A stretch of 64,000 nucleotides of DNA from Flaccisagitta enflata. Taxonomy: Eukaryota; Chaetognatha; Sagittoidea; Aphragmophora. A program made the translations under genes and the position numbers. The stretch spans positions 66,030,001 through 66,094,000 of the forward strand of contig OZ231127.1 of assembly GCA_965153355.1 (NCBI GenBank). Direction: 5' to 3'. Below are positions 56,520-64,000 of the stretch, in pieces (position 1 is the stretch's first letter; the number at the start of each line of letters is the position of its first letter). A model generated the notes under the pieces. That model was not told the origin of the DNA. It saw only the letters and a list, made by a program, of their open reading frames with translations, and did not search any database.

Positions 56520-57994
56520 TCAAAGAAGAATATTGTGACTTTTGCGGAAGTCGAGCACGTCGAGCCACATTTTATTGACCTCCTCTACACTGTGTTTGTG
56601 GGAGTAAATGAGTTTTGTTGCGTATTGCTCCCGGTCGAACTCCATCCGACCACTGTAACCCATCATTCCATCCACTGAAGTTCGTGGAGTCTTCAAGTAC
56701 ATTCCAGCCACGATACCGGTGAAGAACACATCTTCGTAGGGAATCATACGGACGTACGGATATGAAAGAACCATTTTCTGAGCAGTGTTTTGCGATATGA
56801 CGTAACAAGGACCGTGAGTGTAATCCGGGTAAAACGGATGAGGATATATAAAGACCGATATCGCCCATTGATCGAAAAAGGCTCGACGTGGACGACACAA
56901 AGAACAAACTGATCCACCTGAGAGTGAAACAAAGTTGCACAGTTTTGTCTTTGAGAGGTCGGCTAAAAATTAATTACTCGGAAATAGGCGTTGACATAAA
57001 ATATACATCATTCTGTACATACATATTCTATATCGTTCTTACCGAGAAACTCGACCTGGGGATCGTTGAAGAGATTATGGAGGTGTAAGTAATCTATCAG
57101 GGAGAATGGATTGAAAAACACATCTGAATCCACTTTAACGACGAAATTAAAATTGGAACAATGGCGCGAGACCCAAGTGAGCCCGTGAAGGACCTTGATG
57201 GTCAAATTCAAATGAGAGTCAATCATGTCGGCGAAAATGATATCGTTGCGTTCTGCAATTGAGAGTGAAAGAGTAAAACAATTACGATTACTTTGTAACA
57301 AAATATATCATTCATCATTCTTTTAGGTGTAACAGAGTGAGATATATGTCGATCTGTCCGTCATTCTTTCGTTTATTCACCCACCAGGGGCTCCTATTGA
57401 CCATCATTCTTCTTCTGTGCTATTTCGTACCCTCGGATTCCTTCATGAGGTCTGAGTCTTTTGGAAGAGTACTCCTCTCGTGAGCAACCAAGAAAAACGT
57501 CGCGACGTCAGTCTTAGGGTAGGATCGTCGCAATCCCCAGGAGTTCCGAATGCTCTCCCGGCGCTGAAATTCGTTATCCCGGCTCAAAACTAAGAAGAAC
57601 GAGACTCGCAAAGGTTATTCTTTTTATTGTTCATAGCCCGGCTTAAAATTACGCTTCCTTATATGTTAACATGAGACAACAACTAGGAGAACCACTAACC
57701 TATAACAGCGATGGCAAAATCGTTTTTGAAGTGACACATAGTCACACGACCCGAGGCAAGATTATGGGAGTAAAGAGAGACGCTCTGATTTTGGCATGGC
57801 GAGGATTCGTCGCAAAATAGCGGAAGCGCGAATATGTCCACGATATATGGAATGATCACATGATATGAAATGGTGAGGAAGACTAGAAGTCCAAATCCCA
57901 GGAGACATCGTTTCTTCGTCAGCGGACAAAACTGATTTAGGTATCCTCTACGCCCCATGGCATAAGATGGATTCTCAGTAGTCCGTTTCTCCAT
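56520..57994 (-). CDS. Beta-1,3-galactosyltransferase-family (GT31) enzyme, four exons
   Basis: Predicted 358-residue type II Golgi enzyme that transfers galactose or N-acetylglucosamine in beta-1,3 linkage from a UDP-sugar to glycoproteins or glycolipids; the acceptor is not predictable. Exons are 57700-57994, 57431-57604, 57043-57252 and 56520-56917; all introns are phase 1 with GT-AG ends, and the joined frame is open. Exon 1 gives the cytoplasmic end and signal anchor (CLLGFGLLVFLTISYHVII) and two N-glycosylation-type sites. Exon 2 has RRESIRNSWG, the GT31 signature. Exon 3 has LNLTIKVLHGLTWVSRHC and VVKVDSDVFFN, with the DSD (DxD) metal-binding triplet. Exon 4 has YPDYTHGPCYVIS and YEDVFFTGIV, the conserved ED motif. 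Length and motif order are normal, so the gene looks functional. Confidence 0.92.
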
Positions 57995-58064
57995 TAACTT
58001 TCTTAAATATCCCTCGACCAGACTGAAGGACTGTCCTTTCAGGCATGACCCACATACTCATACC

Positions 58065-58729
<665 letters not shown>

Positions 58730-59359
58730 CTCATACCATTAGTAGATGGTAGATGGAGGGTTTTAAAAACGATTACGCAGTTGCAAGACGGCAACAGTTC
58801 TGAAAACAAAACAAAAAACCCTAGCATCATTAATAATCACGATGTGGGTGAAAGCAAGGAATTTAGAATAATTCGGTTGTGAGTCTAGTGTGATTTCCAA
58901 ATAATAGAATCTTTCAAACAAACGAAATTATAAAGAGTCAGATGCTAGCAAACTAGAACGACCGCGAAAATTTTAGGGGTTTTAACGCCTTTCTTTGAAA
59001 CCAAACGTCACCGTGACCATTGAGACCATTCGGTGATGTCCCGCCAGAGTGAAGCTTCGAATTCAAGAAAGACCTAAAAGGCTATGATTGCACATATGAT
59101 TGCACATAGGATTGCACATATGAAAAGGGCATAAAGTATAGACTAAAGAATGATCCTAAACAGTTTTCATTGAAATGAAAGATACGTGATGTGTTTATCT
59201 CTAACATTCATTTGAAAATGTTCAAAAACCCATACTCAATGACTTGTTGAACCTCCAAGTTATTATAAAGGTATCTAATATATTCTTGAGGTTTTTTTCA
59301 CAGAAATCTTTTGTATAAACTATGAAATCACTAAAGTGTTTCCATACTTTTGCTCTAGA

Positions 59360-59583
59360 TAGTATAAGAGGCTGTGTCCCATGGTCTGTAAGTATGTCGG
59401 CTGGTAACATGAAATTTTGGATGACGCGAAATTGGCTGAGATAGTGATATCTGAGCAATATGGCCCCTGCCCAGCCACATTTCAGTTCCCTCCCACCTAC
59501 TTACAGCCTCTGCCCAGTGCCCACCTGCTTTACTGCCCCTGCCCACCCACCAGCGACTACTTATTGGCCGTGTATTGGCCTTG
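59360..59583 (+). mobile_element. HTE copy, subfamily D, 5-prime truncated
   Basis: ATAAGAGGCTGTGTCCC, GCGAAATTGGCTGAG, several CCCCTGCCC blocks, end GTGTATTGGCCTTG. The hairpin and tract are missing. Confidence 0.75.
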
Positions 59584-59838
59584 TTTAGTAGGTGGATCGG
59601 TTAAGCGAGGATCAACGATATTCCTGTAATTTTATGACGGATATTACACCGTTTATTTTTAGGCCAGAAGAGTCATTGAAATGGAATTGAGTGACTTAAA
59701 AAAAACATTTACTGTTTGGCTTGAAATTTGTAAAAGAATATCAATGGAAAGGGGGGGGGGTAGAAAGGCACCAAAAAAATAATAAAAGCAGCTGAATTGG
59801 TTGGTATCGAACCCACCCCACCCCCCACCCCACCAATC

Positions 59839-59892
<54 letters not shown>

Positions 59893-59893
59893 C

Positions 59894-59973
<80 letters not shown>

Positions 59974-59994
59974 TTTTTCGCACTCTTTCTTTTT

Positions 59995-60066
<72 letters not shown>
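59839..60066. repeat. CTTT microsatellite followed by CT microsatellite
   Basis: CTTT run of about 130 bp (59839-59972) and CT run of about 68 bp (59999-60066). Confidence 0.95.
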
Positions 60067-60069
<3 letters not shown>

Positions 60070-60549
60070 TCCTCCCATCGGTATAGCCCTTCAACTTGCA
60101 TTTCATAGCCCTTCGACTTGCATTTCAATTGAGGCCAGCCCATTTGAATTGACTTTTGGGCGTTCTTTTCATTTTTTGTGGGTTTCGACATAATTGACGT
60201 TGAACTTCCGCCGAAGGCCGGCCGGGAACCGGCGAGGAGGCGCGTACGAGCTCTGCCGAGAAAGAGCACGGCGATTCAAAACTATTTTTTTTTTTTCACA
60301 TTAATGGGGTTTACCTCCTGGGCCCCTATCTAACTGGCTCAGCTTTATGCTGCTGCTTGATTTGTGCATGTTTGATGCTCAGCTTTCTTTGAATTTTGCC
60401 TCCAGGAAATGCCGTACATCCAGCCCCTGTTATGTATTCAATATGTTTCTTTTCTTGTTTTTTTTTTCTTCTGAAAATAAAGGGTGGAACATGGCAAACA
60501 AAATCAGTAACGGACGAGATTGCAGAAGCATAAGAAAGTAACAGTAGTT

Positions 60550-60735
60550 TTTGGACACGGTCCCGAAGGGGCCGATGACATATGCTTTCACACATATGGG
60601 AGATTTTCTCCTCCTTCTTCTTTTTGGGCCTGAAATCTGCTCTCTCAGGCCTGAAATCTCAGGCCTGCCGCAGTTATCTGTTTAGCCACCCTTAGGCCTT
60701 ACCTGTTCAGCTACCCTTACCTTTTCATCCATTTT
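60550..60735. mobile_element. Partial foldback element
   Basis: CGGTCCCGAAGGGGCCGATG and GCTTTCACACATATGGGAGA followed by CTGAAATCTCAGGCC repeats. It is the same terminal sequence as the following element, without an inverted partner. Confidence 0.65.
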
Positions 60736-61190
60736 TGGGCAGCGGCCCCGAAGGGGTCGATGACCTATGCTTTCACACATATGGGGGAATTTCTCCTTCT
60801 TCTCCTTCTTCTACGTCCCCCCCCCCCCTCAAATCACAGTCTCCAGGCCCAAATTCCAGTCTCGAGGCCCAAATCCCAGTCTTGAGGCCCAAATCCCAGC
60901 TTCAAGGCCAAAATCCTAGCCTCAAGGCCTAAATCCTAGCATGGAGGCCCAGATTTCAGTCTTGAGGCCCAAATCTCAGCCTCCAGGCTAGGACTTGGGC
61001 CTTAAGGCTAGGATTTGGGCCTTGTGGCTGGGATTTGGGCCTCAAGACTGGGATTTGGGCCTTGAGACTGGAGTTTGGGCCTCGAGACTGGGATTTGAGG
61101 GGGGAGGGACGGAGGGGGAGGAGAAGAAGGAGAAAATCCCCCATACGTGTGAAAGCATAGGTCATCGAGCCCTACGGGGCCGCTGCCCTG
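60735..61190. mobile_element. Foldback element with CCCAAATCC repeat
   Basis: TTTTTGGGCAGCGGCCCCGA and GACCTATGCTTTCACACAT pair with ATGTGTGAAAGCATAGGTC-type sequence near 61150 (one base different) and GGGGCCGCTGCCC at 61178. The interior is a degenerate repeat (AGGCCCAAATCCCAGTCTTG) whose orientation inverts at about 60975. Confidence 0.85.
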
Positions 61191-61576
61191 CTCCCCCCTC
61201 AACTTAACCACAACCTACATAGGCAGGGCACGGGTGCCGCTGACCATCTAACGCTTTTGCGACTATCCCCGTTACGTCAAGCTTATATCCGTCCCTATCC
61301 CGTATCAAAATACGGCAAGCTCTCTCTTACACTAGCATTGACACCTATGCAGCTCAAGGTCCAGTACTAATTCCATTCTCAGAATGTACCATGAGGCACA
61401 ACGTTATCTTTACATCATTCCGTTACCCTAGACTAGCATCCAGAAATTTCCCAATGAGCATGGAGTCGAAGGGAAATCGGCCATAAATGCCCCTCATGAA
61501 GCCTACGATCTATCGATACTGACTAGCATGTGTCAAGGACCGGCAAATCAGGAACGCGCGCGTTTGAATCTCACTT
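61191..61576. other. No gene seen
   Basis: Short stretch of unique-looking DNA between two foldback elements. No open frame or repeat recognised. Confidence 0.5.
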
Positions 61577-62095
61577 TTTGGGCAGCGGCCCCGAAGGGGA
61601 CAAAGTCCTGTAGAACACAGGGGGACTTTCGTTTGTCCGTTTGTTCATCCGTTTGTCCATCCGTCCGTCCCCCCTCATCAGGCCCCTCAGGCTCTAAATC
61701 CAGCCTCTCAGGTCTCAAATCCGGCCTGTCAGGTCTCAAATCCGGTCTGTAAGGCCTCAAACCTGGCCTCTCAGGCCTTAAATTAGCCCTCTCAGGCTTC
61801 AAATAAGCCCTCTTAGGCCTCAATTAAGGCCTCACAGGCCTCAAAGTGGCGCTGTCAGGCTTCAAATCAGACCTAATGGCCATTTAAGCCTTGGGAAAGC
61901 CTTCAGAGTCTTTAAGGCCTTCAATCAGTGCACTATAGCATCTCATCAATGTTGTCAGGCAGGACGAACAAAAGTCCCCCTGTGTTCTACAGGACTTCGT
62001 CCCCTTTGGGGCCGCTGCCCTGCTTCCCCTCACACAAATTCACAATCATGCAAAGCAGGACAACGGGTATCGCTGACCACCAATTGCCCTTTTTC
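61577..62095. mobile_element. Foldback element of the GGGCAGCGGCCCC family
   Basis: TTTTTGGGCAGCGGCCCCGA, GTCCTGTAGAACACAGGGGG, then CTCTCAGGCCTCAAAT-type repeats, and the inverted right half with CCCCTTTGGGGCCGCTGCCC and the CAAAGCAGGACAACGGGTAT tail. Confidence 0.85.
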
Positions 62096-62104
62096 GTCGC
62101 GTTG

Positions 62105-62665
62105 GTTGGAAGGAAGGAAGGAAGGAATTGAAGGGAGGAAGGAAGGAATAAAGGCAAGGAGGAAGGAAGGAAGGGAGGAAGGAAGGAAGGAATTCAAGGA
62201 AGGAAGGAAGGAAGGAAGGAAGAAAGGAAGACATGGAAGGAATGAAGGAAGGAATTGAAGAGGGAAGGAAAAGAGGAAGAAAGGAACGAAGGAAGGACGG
62301 GTGGGAGAAAGGAAGGAAGAAAGGAAAGAAGGAAGGAAGGAAGGAAGGAAGGAAGGAAGGAAGGAAGGAAGGAAGGAAGGAAGAAAGGAAGGAAGGAAGG
62401 AAGGAAGGAAGGCAGGAAGGAAAGAAGGAAGGAAGGGATGAAAGAAGGAAGGAAGGAAGGAAGGAAGGAAGGAAGAAAGGAAGAGAGGGATGAAGGATGA
62501 AAGGGAGGGAGGAGGGAAGAAATGGAAGGGAGATAAGAAGGTAGGAAGGAAAGAAGGAAGGAAGGAAAGAAGGAAGGAAGGAAGAAAGGAAGGAAGGAAG
62601 AAAGGGAGGAAGAGAAGAGATACGGAAGACAGGAAGGAAATAAGGAAGGGAGGAAGGAAGGAGTA
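62105..62665. repeat. GGAA-type microsatellite
   Basis: AAGG/GGAA repeat of about 560 bp with scattered interruptions. All long Lys-Glu-Gly or Ser-Phe-Leu frames here are artefacts. Confidence 0.95.
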
Positions 62666-62801
62666 TGCATGTATGTATGTATATATGAATGTACTATCTT
62701 AGAAAAAAAAAGGTTTCCACACGTTTAAATGTATATCTCAGACAAGAATCAACGAACCATCAAACAATTGGTGAGATTATTGAAACCCTTCAAATTTGCA
62801 A

Positions 62802-62898
62802 GCGGTCGGTCCCGTAATATTTTTGAATTCCGAGCGGTTTTCGCACTACTGCTCCTGCCCAACCGTCCGCGACTGTATTGCCGTGTATCCTGCCTTGT
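62802..62898 (+). mobile_element. HTE copy, subfamily B, 3-prime part
   Basis: CGGTCGGTCCCG, GAGCGGTTTTCGC, ACTGCTCCTGCCCAACC, end GTGTATCCTGCCTTG. The hairpin is absent. Confidence 0.85.
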
Positions 62899-63341
62899 TT
62901 AAATCTCTTTAGTGCTATAAGTGTAAAAGCAAAAGCAGGGATAAAGAAAATCACTAGAGAGGTCTGGGACGCCACCACTCCCGGGTACTAAGAGACGCTC
63001 TCCAAACCGCTTCCCTGATGAATGTCGGCCGTGATTCAGTCAAAGGGGGCTAAAACTAAATAATCATAGATTCGCAATTGATCTGTGTTCATTTTTATGT
63101 CAATAAATGAACTAATATTACAGGCGGAAACCTTTTTATTTCTAAGATAGCATGAAGTTGTGCGAAATTGTAAAACGAAGCACGGGACTGATGGCCTGTT
63201 GGGCTTGTTTTCAAGGAGGAAGAAAATTTGTTTTTCCTTTTTTTTTCAGAAAAAAAGGTCAGAATCTCGACTTTTTCTCGTTTTAACCACCGAGGAAAGA
63301 AAGGCCATGGCAACGTTTTTGGGGTCAACCCATCGTCAGAA

Positions 63342-63461
<120 letters not shown>

Positions 63462-63891
63462 TAATCCCATGGGCTCGATTGAATAATGCAACGAGTTCAG
63501 GCCACAAGGTAAAAAGGGTCGAAAAACGTTTTGTTGCAAAAAAGAGTTAAGCCGAGAATAAGGTCGATCACCAGAATCGTGTTATCATCATAACAACGCG
63601 TTAACGATGATTATTGAGCAGATTCTCTTACCCTGGACCTGGTTAAAACTTATATCCACCACCTTCCACCCCATCCCCCCCCCCCATCCCTGTTATTCGG
63701 AGAAGAACGGCTCATGATTTTAGTACCAATAAAGGCGGCTCTCGCCGTAGGAAAAAAGTCGTAAGTGCAAGGTTTTGGAATTTCTTGTGATTGTCTTTTG
63801 TCTGGTTGATTGTTTTTTTTTTTTTTCAGGGCATCTTTTTGGTTTGTTCCACTCTCTACATGTCTTTCTCTGTTTGCTCTTTGTTTGCCCG

Positions 63892-63892
<1 letters not shown>

Positions 63893-63980
<88 letters not shown>
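63893..63980. repeat. CT microsatellite
   Basis: CT run of about 84 bp close to the window end. Confidence 0.95.
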
Positions 63981-63981
<1 letters not shown>

Positions 63982-64000
63982 CTTCTCTTATGTAACATGG

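Noticed and set aside
59659-60269. Long frames with Arg-Glu and Lys-Glu-Arg repeats
   Set aside because: They are read through CTTT and CT microsatellites; both strands are open in several frames for the same reason.
62194-62670. 158-codon Ser-Phe-Leu-Pro frame
   Set aside because: Pure GGAA-type repeat translation without start context or homology.

Overview
The window looks like repeat-rich, gene-poor nuclear DNA of an invertebrate animal. Coding regions are split by short GT-AG (and one GC-AG) introns. The recognisable proteins are metazoan Golgi glycosylation enzymes, C2H2 zinc fingers, a secreted cysteine-rich peptide and a dispersed invertebrate repeat protein. No bacterial operons or RNA genes were found. 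The phylum cannot be fixed from sequence alone. Short elements carrying CGGA/CCGT tetranucleotide tracts recall Helentron-type elements known from bivalves, so a lophotrochozoan is plausible, but this is inference.

Layout. 1-6 kb: microsatellites, an ATTC-linked minisatellite and several copies of a short hairpin element called HTE here (my label). 6.2-11.0 kb, minus strand: a C2H2 zinc-finger gene, probably partly decayed, whose small exons have been copied into tandem arrays; one array is split by a palindromic transposon. 12.1-16.7 kb, plus strand: a six-exon gene for a 150-residue secreted precursor ending in a ten-cysteine domain. 18.7-22.1 kb, minus strand: a five-exon, 553-residue type II membrane protein with a LicD/fukutin-like domain. 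23.8-26.8 kb: an HTE copy swollen to about 2.9 kb by internal satellite DNA and two nested foldback elements. 27.4-31.4 kb: a Tc1/mariner transposase remnant, more foldbacks and an 80-bp satellite. 33.4-39.5 kb: coding remnants, including a pseudogene of a widespread invertebrate repeat protein broken by at least four insertions. 42.4-54.7 kb: a series of foldback elements, including a palindrome of about 5 kb. 56.5-58.0 kb, minus strand: a complete four-exon, 358-residue beta-1,3-galactosyltransferase-family (GT31) gene, with a hAT-like MITE 70 bp upstream of its start codon. 58-64 kb: long GA, CA, CTTT and GGAA microsatellites and foldback elements.

The two enzyme genes both belong to Golgi glycosylation, but they lie 34 kb apart and nothing shows co-regulation. 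Most of the remaining DNA is nested mobile elements. Because many insertions sit inside tandem repeats, palindrome arms or former coding sequence, their empty sites can be read directly in the window. That gives target duplications for several families and shows that HTE inserts into T-runs without an obvious duplication.

Gene models were assembled by eye from splice signals and reading phase. They have not been checked against transcripts.
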